64,000 nt of DNA from Vibrio sp. 05-20-BW147 (GTDB lineage Bacteria > Pseudomonadota > Gammaproteobacteria > Enterobacterales > Vibrionaceae): assembly GCF_013369385.1 (NCBI RefSeq), contig NZ_SZTO01000009.1:101778-165777 (forward strand), read 5' to 3'. How positions within the stretch are numbered: the first letter of the stretch is position 1; every line of letters begins with the position of its first letter. The translations under genes were made by a program, and so were the position numbers. The notes beneath the pieces are model-generated. The model saw only the letters and a program-made list of their open reading frames with translations, ran no database searches and was not told where the DNA came from. This document shows, piece by piece, positions 36,748-50,612 of the stretch.

Positions 36748-39534
36748 TTATTTGAGATAAAGCTGCGCAGTAGTGGAAACCTTGAGCATCTCATCTTGCA
36801 GTTCAAAAAGCTCCGGTTCTACATCCATCAAATCGGCATCGCTGCGTAGGGATTGCTCAATGGTGGCGCACAGTGCCTTTAAGCGTGGCACCCCGCAGTA
36901 AGAGCTGCTGCCATGCAGTTTGTGAATCACATCAATCAGCTCTTGTCGTGGATACGCTTCTTGTTCGAGTGCCTGCTCAACCACGGCTTCGACATCTGGC
37001 ATAAACTCAACCAGCATTTTAAGCATGTCTTTAGCGAGATCTTCTTTATTGGCGGATTGCTTTAGTGCCGCCTGCCAATCAATGATTATATCGCTGCTAC
37101 GTGCTATGTTCTGCTGAGCTTGCTCCTCCTCAGTGGCTACATAACTTGGTGAGATTTTTTCCACTTTACTGTCACAGGTGTTGGGGTTCCAATGAATTAA
37201 CACCTGCTGAAGAATGTGTTCCTCAATAGGTTTGGTGAGATAGTCGTCCATACCCGCTTTTAGCAAGCGGTCTCGTTCACCGCTCATGGCGTGTGCCGTG
37301 ACCGCGATCACAGGCGTGTTGGCATTGAGTTCGGTTTTTTTGATCAATTTACAAGCCGTTACGCCATCCATCTTCGGCATTTGAATATCCATAAAGATCA
37401 GATCGAATTGGCGGCTGGTGGCGATATCGACGGCGTCTTGACCTGAACTGCAAGAGGTGACCGAAACCACTCTTTCGGCAAGGAGCGCGGTGATCAGTTT
37501 GAGGTTGGCCGGGTTGTCATCCACAGCCAGTACCGACAGGGAAGAGCGCTCTGCTTGCGCGTTTTCAGGCGCCAGAAGTAAAGGTTGTAAGGTTTGTTTT
37601 GCCGCAAGACTTTGCAACAGTTTTCTTCGACCCAGTGGTTTGGTCAAACATTGAATACCAAAGCGTTCAGTAAGCTGATCAGCTAGGGCGAGCTCGGTAC
37701 TCGGAATCGCCAAAATAGTATTTGCGGAGATATGCAGTGCACGGTTGAGCCAGTTCTCAATGGTTTCCATCTCATGGCTCTGATTCACCGCTAAGCTCAG
37801 CAGCACAAAGTCGTAGCCTTTGGCGTTATCGGGCAGTTGCGAGCGGTAAGTGACATTGATGCCTTCTTGCGTCAGTACTTGCTGAGTCACGGCGGCGGCT
37901 TGCATGTTTGGTTCCACCAAAAGGAGCTCTTTTCCGTGCAGCAGTTCCGCATCCCTGGATTCTGTCATTGGCATTTGCGTGGAGTGCAGACGCAAGGTGA
38001 ACCAGAAGGTCGAACCTTGATGTAAACGGCTGGTGAGGCTGATCTCACCGCCCATTTGGCTGACTAGCTTCTGGGTGATAACCAACCCAAGGCCTGTGCC
38101 ACCATAACGGCGAGAAATACTGGCATCCGCTTGACTAAAGGCTTGGAAAAGCTGTGCTTGTTGACGTTCAGAAATGCCGATACCCGTGTCTTTAACCATG
38201 AACTGTAGATCAAGGCTATCACCCGATTGAGCGCGCATCTCCACACTGACATCGATGTTGCCACGCTCGGTAAACTTGATTGAGTTACCCACTAGGTTGG
38301 TCAGTACCTGCTGAATACGTAATGGATCGCCCACCACGCCTTCTGGGATACGCGGATCAATCTTCAACGTGATCTCTAACCCTTTTTCGTGCGCGCTGGT
38401 GGCTTGAAGGCTGATAACCTCTTCTAGGCTTTCACGGAAATCGAATGGAATGTTTTCCAGTGCCAGCTTACCTGCTTCAAGTTTCGAGAAGTCCAAAATA
38501 TCGTTGATGATATTGAGTAGGTTGTTGGCTGATTTTTCAATGGTCTGCAGATAGTCGGTTTGGCTGTTGGTAAGCTGCGTTTTGAGCATCTGACGAGTAA
38601 AGCCGATCACGCCATTGAGTGGTGTACGCAGCTCATGCGACATATTGGCGAGGAACTCGGATTTGACTCGTGCCGCTTCTTGAGCGCGTTTTTTGGCGAT
38701 ATCCAGTTCAACGTTTTGAATCTCGAGCTGCTCAAGTGTTTCTCGTAAGTCGGAGGTGGCTTGGTCAATGCTGTGCTGCATCTCAACGTGGTATTCCGAC
38801 AATGAAATCGCCATCGCGTTGATACCGTTTTTCAACGAATCCAATTCCCCGTGCATCTTGCCTTCAATTCGCACATCCAATTGACCACGGCGAATGCGAT
38901 CGACCACGTTTTTCATATGGGTGATTGGCTGAGTGACGTCCTGCATCAAACGTGAAGCAAATACACTGGCTAAGCCTAAACCGAGGATCAAGACTAAAAA
39001 TGCCGAGAACACTTCTTGATATTGCTGAAGGCGAAGTGTGGAGAGATCCATTTCGACAGCGATATAACCGATAGCACGAGTCGCTTGACCAGGTTCGGCC
39101 AAATCACTCAAATAGTGCCCTTCAGACAACACGGGCACTCTCAAAATCATGGTATCACTGAGAATTTCGGCATTACCTAGCAATGGGATCGGCTTATCTT
39201 TTGGGTAGGTGAGTGATTCAAAGTTTGGGTGGAAGTTCGAGGTTACAAACAGTTCATGTTTGCCATCAAAGACCGCAATACTTCTGACCAGCCCTGAATT
39301 TTTGCGATGGGCGTAACTGACGAGGCGGCGCACGGCTTCGCGGCTTTCAGAAAGAAGATGAGGCTCGCTGGCGATGGCGATCGGTTCAATAATGCTGTTG
39401 CCCGTGGTGATCACCTGACGTTCCAAATCTTGATAGCGATTGAAAGAGAAAAAACTACTGAGCAACAACCCGATGATCAAGGTTGGCGCTAGGGTGAGCG
39501 TAATTACACGTGCTCGTAAGCCATATCTGGTCAT
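36748..39534 (-). CDS. barA: Hybrid sensor kinase BarA (VarS)
   Basis: Membrane hybrid kinase that phosphorylates UvrY/VarA, which turns on Csr small RNAs that titrate CsrA. The 928-residue protein has a membrane helix at 10-30, a periplasmic domain to about 175, a second helix, HAMP, an H box with His300 in SHELRTPLNGV, HATPase with DTGIGIS and GTGLGL, an REC-like pseudo-receiver around 535-650, a true receiver with Asp716 in FMDIQMP, and an HPt with His871 in IHKLHGSSS. It is called varS in V. cholerae. It is divergent from rlmD, as in E. coli. CsrA is encoded at 63230. Confidence 0.96.
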   Translation of the reverse strand: MTRYGLRARVITLTLAPTLIIGLLLSSFFSFNRYQDLERQVITTGNSIIEPIAIASEPHLLSESREAVRRLVSYAHRKNSGLVRSIAVFDGKHELFVTSNFHPNFESLTYPKDKPIPLLGNAEILSDTMILRVPVLSEGHYLSDLAEPGQATRAIGYIAVEMDLSTLRLQQYQEVFSAFLVLILGLGLASVFASRLMQDVTQPITHMKNVVDRIRRGQLDVRIEGKMHGELDSLKNGINAMAISLSEYHVEMQHSIDQATSDLRETLEQLEIQNVELDIAKKRAQEAARVKSEFLANMSHELRTPLNGVIGFTRQMLKTQLTNSQTDYLQTIEKSANNLLNIINDILDFSKLEAGKLALENIPFDFRESLEEVISLQATSAHEKGLEITLKIDPRIPEGVVGDPLRIQQVLTNLVGNSIKFTERGNIDVSVEMRAQSGDSLDLQFMVKDTGIGISERQQAQLFQAFSQADASISRRYGGTGLGLVITQKLVSQMGGEISLTSRLHQGSTFWFTLRLHSTQMPMTESRDAELLHGKELLLVEPNMQAAAVTQQVLTQEGINVTYRSQLPDNAKGYDFVLLSLAVNQSHEMETIENWLNRALHISANTILAIPSTELALADQLTERFGIQCLTKPLGRRKLLQSLAAKQTLQPLLLAPENAQAERSSLSVLAVDDNPANLKLITALLAERVVSVTSCSSGQDAVDIATSRQFDLIFMDIQMPKMDGVTACKLIKKTELNANTPVIAVTAHAMSGERDRLLKAGMDDYLTKPIEEHILQQVLIHWNPNTCDSKVEKISPSYVATEEEQAQQNIARSSDIIIDWQAALKQSANKEDLAKDMLKMLVEFMPDVEAVVEQALEQEAYPRQELIDVIHKLHGSSSYCGVPRLKALCATIEQSLRSDADLMDVEPELFELQDEMLKVSTTAQLYLK

Positions 39535-39705
39535 GTTATCTAATTACATCAAGGTCTGGATATGGGAAAATAGGTGCCACTATATGTCAGTGACCCAGCC
39601 GGATAGTCGCTAAGCATAATCACAACCGCTCACAGGCACAACGGCTGCGCAGCAGAATAGTGAAGCGGTAAAACAAATTTGAGTAAATCATTCAGGTAAT
39701 TGAGC

Positions 39706-41022
39706 ATGGCACGTTTTTTCCAACCGAAAAAGAAACTTCAACCCGAAAGCAAACATCAGCAGGTGTTGGTGGAAAAACTCGACCATCAAGGGGCGGGGAT
39801 CGCCTATCTCAACAAAAAGCCGCTTTTTATTGATGGCACTTTACCGGGGGAAGAGGTGGTGACGCAGCTGACGGAGAGTAAAAGTAAGTTTGCGCGCGGT
39901 AAACTGATCAAATTACTCAAACCGGCGGCCGAACGTGTTGAACCATTCTGCCCTCATTTTAATCAGTGTGGTGGTTGCGACATGCAGCACATGGATTACC
40001 AAGCCCAACTGGCTTATAAGCAGAGCACTCTGCTGCAACTGATGAAGAAATTTTCCGGCAGTGAGATCCTTTTATCACCACCAGTAACGGGGCTTGAGAA
40101 GGCGTATCGTCGTCGTGCGCGCGTCAGCCTGATGTGGGACAAAAAATCGCGCCAGTTGCAGTTTGGATTCCGCCGTAAACAGAGCAAGCAAATCGAAAAC
40201 GTTACTCAGTGCCCGGTATTAGTCGCTGAACTTGAGTGTTTGTTGCCAGAACTGAAAGCGATCTTGAGCCATTTCCAACATCCTGAACACTTAGGCCATG
40301 TTGAACTGGTTGCGGCAGATAACGGTGCGGTCATCACGCTTCGACATACAGGCCCATTGTTGGATGAAGACGTGGCTAAGCTACGTCAATGTGCAGAACA
40401 ACATCAAGCCACGCTTTACCTTATGCCTGCAAGCGATCAGCTCGAACGTATTTCTGGCGAAGCGCCATACTACCAAGAAATTGGCTTTAAAGTGCCATTT
40501 GAGCCAAACAACTTTATTCAGGTGAACCAAAAGGTAAACCAACAGATGGTGGTTCAAGCGCTTGAGTGGTTAGACCCGCAAAGCAGCGACCGTGTGTTAG
40601 ATCTCTTCTGTGGTCTAGGCAATTTTAGCTTGCCGATCGCCAGTAAAGCTAAGTTGGTGACTGGGGTGGAAGGGGTGGATGACATGGTGCAAAAAGCAGC
40701 AATCAACGCCTCTTTGAACCAAATCAATAACGCGCAATTTTTCCACGCTAATCTGGAGCAGGATTTTGTCGGGCAGCCTTGGGCGAGCGAGAAGTTTGAT
40801 AAGATTTTACTCGATCCAGCAAGGGCTGGCGCAAGCGGTATCATCGAGCAGGTTTCCGCACTCGGTGCGAAAAGAGTGGTTTATGTTTCGTGTAATCCTG
40901 CTACCCTTGCAAGGGATAGCCAAAGCCTGTTGGAGCAAGGTTATCGCTTAACCAAATTAGGTATGTTGGACATGTTCCCTTATACCAGTCACCTCGAATC
41001 GATGGCGCTGTTTGAAAAGTAA
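39706..41022 (+). CDS. rlmD: 23S rRNA (uracil-1939-C5) methyltransferase RlmD
   Basis: SAM-dependent methyltransferase that modifies U1939 of 23S rRNA. It has an N-terminal TRAM domain, a 4Fe-4S cluster site with cysteines in [11 protein letters not shown] near residues 85-95 and one further Cys near TQCPVL, a SAM motif [12 protein letters not shown] near 298, and the catalytic Cys in [13 protein letters not shown] chose the ATG at 39706 with AGGTAA upstream; an in-frame TTG is two codons earlier. relA follows 95 bp later. Confidence 0.95.
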   Translation: MARFFQPKKKLQPESKHQQVLVEKLDHQGAGIAYLNKKPLFIDGTLPGEEVVTQLTESKSKFARGKLIKLLKPAAERVEPFCPHFNQCGGCDMQHMDYQAQLAYKQSTLLQLMKKFSGSEILLSPPVTGLEKAYRRRARVSLMWDKKSRQLQFGFRRKQSKQIENVTQCPVLVAELECLLPELKAILSHFQHPEHLGHVELVAADNGAVITLRHTGPLLDEDVAKLRQCAEQHQATLYLMPASDQLERISGEAPYYQEIGFKVPFEPNNFIQVNQKVNQQMVVQALEWLDPQSSDRVLDLFCGLGNFSLPIASKAKLVTGVEGVDDMVQKAAINASLNQINNAQFFHANLEQDFVGQPWASEKFDKILLDPARAGASGIIEQVSALGAKRVVYVSCNPATLARDSQSLLEQGYRLTKLGMLDMFPYTSHLESMALFEK

Positions 41023-41117
41023 ACTACATGGTGAGAAAGCCATCGTTTGATTGGGACAAAACGAACTAACTGGGATGCTGTTAGTCGAAACTGAAAAAGC
41101 AATATTAGGATAATAAG

Positions 41118-43343
41118 ATGGTTGCGGTAAGAAGCGCACATTTGAATCAAAACGAACAGTTTGAGCTGGAAAGCTGGGTGGCAAGCCTGAAACAAGACGC
41201 GGGCGTCTCCAAGCGCCTTATTGAAGTCTATCGCCACTGTCAGACCATTCTGCAAGGTCATGAACACGCCGAACTTCTGTTGTGGCGGGGACGAGAAATG
41301 ATTGAAATTCTCGTCACCTTATCCATGGATAAGGCCACCTTGGTTGCCGCGCAACTGTTCCCATTAGTCTCAAGTGGTGCTTTTGCACGCGAGCCATTAG
41401 AAGAGCACTACAGTAAAGAGATCATCAAGCTGATTGATGGTGTGGATGAAATGGCGGCGATTGGCCAGCTAAACATCACTCTTGAAGGCAGTGCGGCTTC
41501 TGCGCAAGTCGACAATGTGCGTCGCATGTTGCTGGCGATGGTGGATGACTTCCGTTGCGTGGTCATCAAATTGGCTGAGCGTATCTGCAATCTGATTGAA
41601 GTGAAAAAAGCGCCAGATGAAGTGCGCCGCGCCGCAGCCAAAGAGTGTGCCAATATCTATGCCCCACTGGCCAACCGTTTAGGCATTGGTCAGTTAAAGT
41701 GGGAAATCGAAGATTATGCTTTTCGCTATCAACAGCCAGATACCTACAAGCAAATTGCCAAGCAGTTATCTGAGCGTCGTATTGTGCGCGAACAATACAT
41801 CAAAGACTTTGTCGATGACCTTTCTGAAGAAATGAAAGAGTGCGGCATTAACGCCGAAGTCAGTGGTCGCCCTAAACACATCTACAGTATTTGGCGCAAA
41901 ATGCAGAAGAAGAGCTTAGAGTTTGATGAGCTGTTTGACGTGCGTGCGGTGCGGATTATTGCCGATAAACTGCAAGATTGTTACGCCGCATTGGGTGTGG
42001 TGCACACCAAATATAAGCATCTGCCAAGTGAGTTCGACGACTATGTCGCCAACCCAAAACCGAATGGTTACCAGTCGATTCATACCGTGGTACTCGGCCC
42101 AGAAGGCAAAACCATCGAGATTCAAATCCGCACCAAGCAGATGCATGAAGATTCGGAACTCGGGGTTGCCGCGCACTGGAAATACAAAGAAGGCAGCAGC
42201 AGCGGTCGCAGTGGTTACGATGAGAAAATCACCTGGCTACGCAAACTGCTGGATTGGCAAGAAGAGATGTCAGACTCGGGCGAAATGCTCGACGAGCTGC
42301 GCAGCCAAGTGTTTGATGACCGCGTTTACGCCTTTACCCCGCGTGGTGATGTTGTTGACTTGCCAATGGGCGCGACACCACTTGATTTTGCCTACCATAT
42401 TCACTCAGAGGTGGGCCATCGTTGTATCGGTGCCAAGGTGGCTGGGCGCATCGTCCCATTCACCCATAAACTCAACATGGGCGATCAAGTGGAAATTATC
42501 ACCCAGAAAGAGCCGAACCCGTCCCGCGATTGGTTAAACCCGTCATTGGGGTTTGTGACCTCAGGTCGTGCTCGGGCGAAAATCAACGCTTGGTTCCGCA
42601 AACAGAGCCGTGAGAAAAACCTCGAAGCTGGCCGTGAGATCCTTGAAAACGAACTGGCGAAAATTGGTGCAACGCTAAAAGATGCAGAGCAGTACGCCGT
42701 AAAACGTTTTAACGTGAAGTCAGCCGATGAGTTGTACGTGGGTGTGGGCAGTGGCGATTTGCGCATTAACCAAATCTTGAATCATATTAATGCCTTAGTG
42801 AACAAGCTAACGGCTGAAGAAGAAGATCGTCAAGCACTCGAAAAACTGCAAGAAGCGGGCAATAAAGCGGCAGGTAGTCCAACTCGTCCACGCAAAGATG
42901 CCGTGGTTGTGCAAGGGGTCGATAACCTGATGTCTCACTTAGCCCGTTGCTGTCAACCAATACCGGGTGATGAGATCTGTGGTTACATCACGCAAGGTCG
43001 TGGCATCTCAGTACACAGAGCCGATTGTGAACAGCTTGAAGAGCTACGTCACCATGCACCAGAACGTATCATAGATACCGTCTGGGGGCGTGATGTTGTC
43101 GGCTCCTACATGTTGACCGTTCGTGTCGAGGCGATGGAGCGAAGTGGTTTGCTAAAAGACATCACCACCATGTTGGCGAATGAGAAAATCAAAATCATCA
43201 GCATGAAGAGTCGGCTTGATTACCGCACCCATCTCAATGTGATGGATTTCGAACTCGAAGTGACCAACATTGAAGTGCTGACTCGCATCATGAAACGTGT
43301 TGAGCAGATCAAGGATGTGATGTTGGTGAAACGCCTCGGCTAA
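41118..43343 (+). CDS. relA: GTP pyrophosphokinase RelA
   Basis: Ribosome-associated (p)ppGpp synthetase activated by uncharged tRNA. The 741-residue protein (E. coli 744) has a degenerate N-terminal HD region without the HD pair, a synthetase domain with GRPKHIYSIWRKMQKK and the RelA-type acidic motif EFDD at about 305-308, a TGS domain (VYAFTPRGDVVDLPMGATPLDFAY), a zinc-finger region with CCQPIPGDEICGY, and a C-terminal ACT domain. An unconserved HD plus EFDD marks RelA rather than SpoT. It sits in rlmD-relA-mazG-pyrG-eno order. Confidence 0.98.
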   Translation: MVAVRSAHLNQNEQFELESWVASLKQDAGVSKRLIEVYRHCQTILQGHEHAELLLWRGREMIEILVTLSMDKATLVAAQLFPLVSSGAFAREPLEEHYSKEIIKLIDGVDEMAAIGQLNITLEGSAASAQVDNVRRMLLAMVDDFRCVVIKLAERICNLIEVKKAPDEVRRAAAKECANIYAPLANRLGIGQLKWEIEDYAFRYQQPDTYKQIAKQLSERRIVREQYIKDFVDDLSEEMKECGINAEVSGRPKHIYSIWRKMQKKSLEFDELFDVRAVRIIADKLQDCYAALGVVHTKYKHLPSEFDDYVANPKPNGYQSIHTVVLGPEGKTIEIQIRTKQMHEDSELGVAAHWKYKEGSSSGRSGYDEKITWLRKLLDWQEEMSDSGEMLDELRSQVFDDRVYAFTPRGDVVDLPMGATPLDFAYHIHSEVGHRCIGAKVAGRIVPFTHKLNMGDQVEIITQKEPNPSRDWLNPSLGFVTSGRARAKINAWFRKQSREKNLEAGREILENELAKIGATLKDAEQYAVKRFNVKSADELYVGVGSGDLRINQILNHINALVNKLTAEEEDRQALEKLQEAGNKAAGSPTRPRKDAVVVQGVDNLMSHLARCCQPIPGDEICGYITQGRGISVHRADCEQLEELRHHAPERIIDTVWGRDVVGSYMLTVRVEAMERSGLLKDITTMLANEKIKIISMKSRLDYRTHLNVMDFELEVTNIEVLTRIMKRVEQIKDVMLVKRLG

Positions 43344-43512
43344 TTTTTACGTCGTATTTGGCTTTCTAACTACGTTGGTTTCACTTGTTTCGCTCCATCA
43401 CATAGGCGAGCTATGCTAAGGAGACTTACAAGATTACCGCCTTGTTAGAAGAGCCAACTACTTAGTAAAAATAAAAGTACTCTTTCCCTAACGTACGGGA
43501 AGAATTAAAAAT

Positions 43513-43545
43513 AAAGGTGAGTGGTTATGCTGCTCACCTTTTTGT
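43513..43545 (+). terminator. Terminator between relA and mazG
   Basis: Perfect 9-bp stem AAAGGTGAG / CTCACCTTT with an 11-nt loop and trailing T's. A smaller hairpin (TTCCC/GGGAA) lies just before it. Confidence 0.8.
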
Positions 43546-43590
43546 TTAAAAGAGCTCCTAGTGAGAAAACTTGTGTTTAAGGGACAAGAA

Positions 43591-44400
43591 ATGAGTCATC
43601 CAATTGAACAATTAGAACAAATTATGGCGAAGCTGCGTGACCCGCACAGTGGTTGCCCTTGGGATTTAAAACAGAGTTTCGACACCATTGTTCCTCACAC
43701 TATCGAAGAAACGTACGAAGTGGTGGATGCGATTCATAATCGCGATTGGTCAAACTTGCAGGAAGAGTTGGGTGATCTGCTGTTTCAGGTGATTTTCTAC
43801 AGCCAGTTAGCAAAAGAGCAGGGGTTGTTTGATTTTTCCGCCGTGGTGGAAACCGTGAACGAAAAACTGACCCGCCGCCATCCCCATGTCTTTGGCCAAA
43901 TCGAATTTGAGACAGAAGCAGAAATAAAAGCCAATTGGGAAGCGGAAAAGGCCAAAGAGAAGGCGCAAGTAGGCAAAAATGAGCAAAGTATTCTAGACTC
44001 AATACCAAACTCTCTACCTGCGTTAATGCGTGCTACAAAGATCCAGAAAAAATGCGCTCATTATGGTTTTGATTGGGATTCACTTGGGCCAGTGGTCGAT
44101 AAAGTCAAAGAAGAAATTGATGAAGTGGTGGAAGAGGCGCTTCAAGTCGATGTCGATGATGAAAAAGTGGAGCTTGAGCTGGGGGATTTGCTGTTCGCCA
44201 CCGTCAACTTAGCGCGTCATTTGCAGGTCAATCCAGAAGCGGCATTGAGCAAGGCTAATCTCAAGTTTTCTAATCGATTCAAGCAAGTAGAAAAAGGTGT
44301 GCACGCAAAAGGTAAGAAGCTTGAAGAGTGCGATTTAGCAGAGTTGGATGCCATTTGGGATCAAGTGAAGCGCGCGGAACGCAGTCAAGCTGCCGAGTAG
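43591..44400 (+). CDS. mazG: Nucleoside triphosphate pyrophosphohydrolase MazG
   Basis: Hydrolyses NTPs to NMP and pyrophosphate; in E. coli it also lowers ppGpp indirectly and ties to relA. I chose the ATG at 43591 (269 residues, beginning [19 protein letters not shown]. coli 263) with AGGGA 7 bp upstream, instead of the GTG at 43561. Two MazG repeats are visible, each with EExxE-type metal sites: [10 protein letters not shown] plus [10 protein letters not shown], and [11 protein letters not shown] plus LELGDLLFA. Confidence 0.95.
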   Translation: MSHPIEQLEQIMAKLRDPHSGCPWDLKQSFDTIVPHTIEETYEVVDAIHNRDWSNLQEELGDLLFQVIFYSQLAKEQGLFDFSAVVETVNEKLTRRHPHVFGQIEFETEAEIKANWEAEKAKEKAQVGKNEQSILDSIPNSLPALMRATKIQKKCAHYGFDWDSLGPVVDKVKEEIDEVVEEALQVDVDDEKVELELGDLLFATVNLARHLQVNPEAALSKANLKFSNRFKQVEKGVHAKGKKLEECDLAELDAIWDQVKRAERSQAAE

Positions 44401-44408
44401 AAATTTGA

Positions 44409-47608
<3,200 letters not shown>

Positions 47609-47642
47609 TTCGCAACAGAATTAACGTTGGTTATCTAACGGT

Positions 47643-47673
47643 AAAACCCTCGCTACGGCGGGGTTTTTTTTTT
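47643..47673 (+). terminator. eno terminator
   Basis: Hairpin built from ACCCTCGC and GGCGGGGT followed by ten T's, 35 bp past the eno stop. Confidence 0.85.
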
Positions 47674-47694
47674 AGAGAATAGAGTTAAAGAGCG

Positions 47695-47834
47695 ATGAGC
47701 CGTTCTGACCGTGTTGCTGCTATGCCTAAAAGAAAGCAACCAACGAATCCGTATCGAGGAAGCTCTAGCTGGTCGTGCTCCTTTCAACGGTCTTAAAGAA
47801 GTGAAAGGCCAAGCTTAATTCTCAACAGAATTAA
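47695..47834 (+). pseudogene. Duplicated 3' end of eno
   Basis: This segment repeats eno 47498-47624. The first 24 bases (from ATGAGCCGTTCTG) are identical. Then 5 bases of the original are replaced by 18 unrelated bases. The final 98 bases (47737-47834 against 47527-47624) match at 96, covering the eno stop codon and 14 bases beyond. The 13-bp net insertion shifts the frame, so it cannot encode the enolase C-terminus. A 33-codon ORF (47695-47796) arises through the junction. A separate terminator follows. Confidence 0.92.
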
Positions 47835-47858
47835 TCGCTTAGTTTGAAACTTTAAAAG

Positions 47859-47886
47859 CACCTCGCGTTTGCGGGGTGTTTTTTTA
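47859..47886 (+). terminator. Second terminator after the eno 3' duplicate
   Basis: Stem CACCTCGC / GCGGGGTG with a 4-nt loop and eight T's. Its arms resemble those of the eno terminator but are not a plain copy. The remaining 170 bp to ftsB hold no gene I can support. Confidence 0.85.
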
Positions 47887-48060
47887 TCGCCAATATTTCC
47901 GCGAGTCCCCCTATCTTCGATAAATAAAAGTGACCGTGCATAAGGCTCTGTCATTCTCTTCACTTTCTTCTGTCTAACCCTCTCTAGAGCCAATGAGCTA
48001 ATTGTGCTATAAACAGGGCTTGATCAATCTTTCCTTCTAATAAGTCATAAGTAAATTGCC

Positions 48061-48342
48061 ATGCGACTGTTTATTCTCGTTTTAACCTTACTGTTTGGCT
48101 GGCTGCAGTACACCCTGTGGTTTGGTAAAAATGGGGTTTCCGATTACTACACGATTGAAAGTGATATTGAAGCGCAGCAATTGGTGAACACCAAGTTGCA
48201 GGCAAGAAACAGTGAAATGTACGCAGAGATAGATGACTTGAAGCAAGGTCTCGATGCCATTGAAGAGCGTGCTCGTCACGAGCTGGGTATGCTGAAAGAA
48301 GGTGAGACGTTCTATCGCATTGTCGGTGAGGAGAATCAATAA
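48061..48342 (+). CDS. ftsB: Cell division protein FtsB
   Basis: Small bitopic membrane protein of the divisome that complexes FtsL and FtsQ. The 93 residues hold an N-terminal membrane helix (about 3-20, [20 protein letters not shown]), a coiled coil from about 30 to 70, and the C-terminal [20 protein letters not shown] segment. Its last base is the first of the ispD ATG. Confidence 0.96.
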   Translation: MRLFILVLTLLFGWLQYTLWFGKNGVSDYYTIESDIEAQQLVNTKLQARNSEMYAEIDDLKQGLDAIEERARHELGMLKEGETFYRIVGEENQ

Positions 48343-49055
48343 TGGCGCGTAGTATGACGTCATTGGTTGCAGTGGTACCAGCCGCTGGTGTCGGCAGTCG
48401 AATGAAGGCAGATCGACCAAAGCAGTATTTGCAGATTCACGGCAAAACCATTTTAGAACATACCATCGAAAGGTTGCTCTCTCACCCGGCCATTACACAA
48501 GTCGTCGTTGCCGTGAGTGAAGACGACCCCTATTACTCAGAGCTCGCCATTGCGCAGCATCCCGATATCATTCGTGTCGCTGGTGGGAAAGAGCGTGCAG
48601 ATTCGGTGTTATCGGCGTTACGTTTCCTTTCGCAGCAGCCACAAAAAACGGATTGGGTTCTCGTGCATGATGCAGCAAGACCTTGTGTTGCTCATCAAGA
48701 TATTGATGCCTTGATTGAACGCTGCTCCTCGCATGAAACGGGTGGGATTTTGGCGACGCCCGTACGTGACACCATGAAGCGCGCCAACGCACAACAAATG
48801 ATCGACCATACAGTGGATCGCAATGCACTTTGGCATGCCTTAACGCCGCAAATGTTCAAAGCCGAAGTACTGACAGACGCGCTAAGCGATGCGTTGGCGC
48901 AAGGTGTGGCGATTACCGACGAAGCCTCTGCGCTAGAGTGGCGAGGAGAGCTGCCAGCTTTAGTTCAAGGGTGTTCGAGTAACATCAAAGTCACTCAACC
49001 TGAAGATCTCGCTTTAGCGGAATTTTATTTGAGCCGAGAAAAGGATAGAAAATGA
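48342..49055 (+). CDS. ispD: 2-C-methyl-D-erythritol 4-phosphate cytidylyltransferase
   Basis: Third step of the MEP isoprenoid pathway, making CDP-methylerythritol. The 237-residue protein has the nucleotide-binding [19 protein letters not shown] at 10-28 and [11 protein letters not shown]. It is joined to ftsB by a 1-bp overlap and to ispF by 4 bp, so translation is coupled. Confidence 0.97.
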   Translation: MARSMTSLVAVVPAAGVGSRMKADRPKQYLQIHGKTILEHTIERLLSHPAITQVVVAVSEDDPYYSELAIAQHPDIIRVAGGKERADSVLSALRFLSQQPQKTDWVLVHDAARPCVAHQDIDALIERCSSHETGGILATPVRDTMKRANAQQMIDHTVDRNALWHALTPQMFKAEVLTDALSDALAQGVAITDEASALEWRGELPALVQGCSSNIKVTQPEDLALAEFYLSREKDRK

Positions 49056-49528
49056 TTAGAATTGGTCACGGTTTCGATGTACACAAATTTGGTGGCGAAG
49101 GCCCGGTTATCATCGGTGGTGTTGCGGTTCCTTATGAACAAGGACTCATTGCTCACTCCGATGGTGATGTTGCTTTACATGCGTTAAGCGATGCTCTGCT
49201 GGGGGCGATTGCCGCGGGTGATATTGGTCGCCATTTCCCAGATACGGATGACAAATGGAAAGGGGCAGACAGTCGAGAATTGTTGAAAGACGTTTATCGC
49301 CGAGTCAAAGAACAAGGTTACAAACTGGGGAATGCGGATGTGACCATCATTGCGCAAGCACCCAAAATGGCCCCTTATATCGATGCCATGCGTGAAGCCA
49401 TTGCTCACGACTTGGAAACCGATATTCGTAACATTAATGTCAAAGCGACAACAACCGAGCGTTTGGGTTTTACAGGACGCAAAGAAGGTATTGCAACGGA
49501 AGCCGTTGTGTTACTGATTAAGCAATAA
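49052..49528 (+). CDS. ispF: 2-C-methyl-D-erythritol 2,4-cyclodiphosphate synthase
   Basis: Forms the cyclic diphosphate in the fifth step of the MEP pathway. The 158-residue protein starts [11 protein letters not shown], with metal ligands Asp8 and His10, followed by [18 protein letters not shown] and [17 protein letters not shown]. It lies in the ftsB-ispD-ispF-truD-surE-pcm order of E. coli. Confidence 0.98.
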   Translation: MIRIGHGFDVHKFGGEGPVIIGGVAVPYEQGLIAHSDGDVALHALSDALLGAIAAGDIGRHFPDTDDKWKGADSRELLKDVYRRVKEQGYKLGNADVTIIAQAPKMAPYIDAMREAIAHDLETDIRNINVKATTTERLGFTGRKEGIATEAVVLLIKQ

Positions 49529-49563
49529 TATTAGCATTAGCAAAACTGGCAGTGGATAGTTCT

Positions 49564-50607
49564 ATGACAGACACTTTGGCTTCTCTGGCCTATTTAGCGG
49601 GTAAACCAACCGCACAAGCAAAAATCAAAGCAAAACCAGAACATTTTCAGGTAAGAGAAGACTTAGGTTTTGAGTTCACTGGTTCTGGTGAGCACTTGAT
49701 GGTGCGCATTCGAAAAACTGGTGAGAACACCTCCTTTGTTGCCAATGAATTGGCGAAAGCATGTGGCGTGAAATCAAAAGACGTCAGCTGGGCTGGCTTG
49801 AAAGATCGCCACGCGGTGACGGAACAATGGCTTAGTGTCCATTTGCCTAAAGCGGAAACACCGGATTTTTCCGCTTTTCTCGCACAATACCCATCGATTG
49901 AAATCCTCGCTACCGCACGTCATAACAAGAAATTACGACCAGGGGATCTTGTTGGGAACGATTTTGTCGTGACGCTATCCGAAGTCTCGGATGTGGACGA
50001 TGTGCTCAAACGTCTAGAGACGGTCGCAAAACTCGGTGTTCCAAATTACTTCGGTAATCAGCGTTTTGGTAATAATGGCAATAACCTGCAAGAAGCAAAA
50101 CGTTGGGGTAGAGACAATGTTCGTAGCCGTAATCAAAATCAACGTAGCCTCTACTTGTCTGCTGCGCGTTCATGGATCTTCAATTTAATTGTCTCGGCGC
50201 GACTTGAGCAATCACGGTTCGATAAGGTTTTACTAGGCGACATCCTATTTAAGGGGGATGAACAGCTATTGGTGAGTGCAGAAAATCATGCGGATCTCCA
50301 GTCTCAATATGATGCTGGCGACTTGGTGATCAGTGGTGCCTTGGCTGGCGATAATGCCTTGCCGACTCAAGATGATGCGTTGGCGCTAGAGCAAGTGTTC
50401 TTAGATGCTGAACCCGATCTTATGGCGCTGATTCGCGGCAATCGCATGAGACACGATCGCCGAGCGATCGCATTGAAGCCAGCCAATCTCAGTTGGCAAG
50501 TGGATGGCAATAACATCATCCTGACTTTCTCGCTCGATGCAGGCTCTTTTGCTACGTCTATTATCCGCGAGCTAGTACAAGAAATCGCATTTGAAAGAGA
50601 ATTTTAA
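49564..50607 (+). CDS. truD: tRNA pseudouridine(13) synthase TruD
   Basis: Isomerises U13 of tRNA-Glu and other targets. The catalytic Asp is in [14 protein letters not shown] near residue 80, and NYFGNQRFG and the [11 protein letters not shown] region follow. I chose the ATG at 49564 (347 residues, MTDTLASL); an in-frame GTG four codons earlier is possible. surE follows 5 bp after the stop. Confidence 0.95.
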   Translation: MTDTLASLAYLAGKPTAQAKIKAKPEHFQVREDLGFEFTGSGEHLMVRIRKTGENTSFVANELAKACGVKSKDVSWAGLKDRHAVTEQWLSVHLPKAETPDFSAFLAQYPSIEILATARHNKKLRPGDLVGNDFVVTLSEVSDVDDVLKRLETVAKLGVPNYFGNQRFGNNGNNLQEAKRWGRDNVRSRNQNQRSLYLSAARSWIFNLIVSARLEQSRFDKVLLGDILFKGDEQLLVSAENHADLQSQYDAGDLVISGALAGDNALPTQDDALALEQVFLDAEPDLMALIRGNRMRHDRRAIALKPANLSWQVDGNNIILTFSLDAGSFATSIIRELVQEIAFEREF

Positions 50608-50612
50608 TTATC

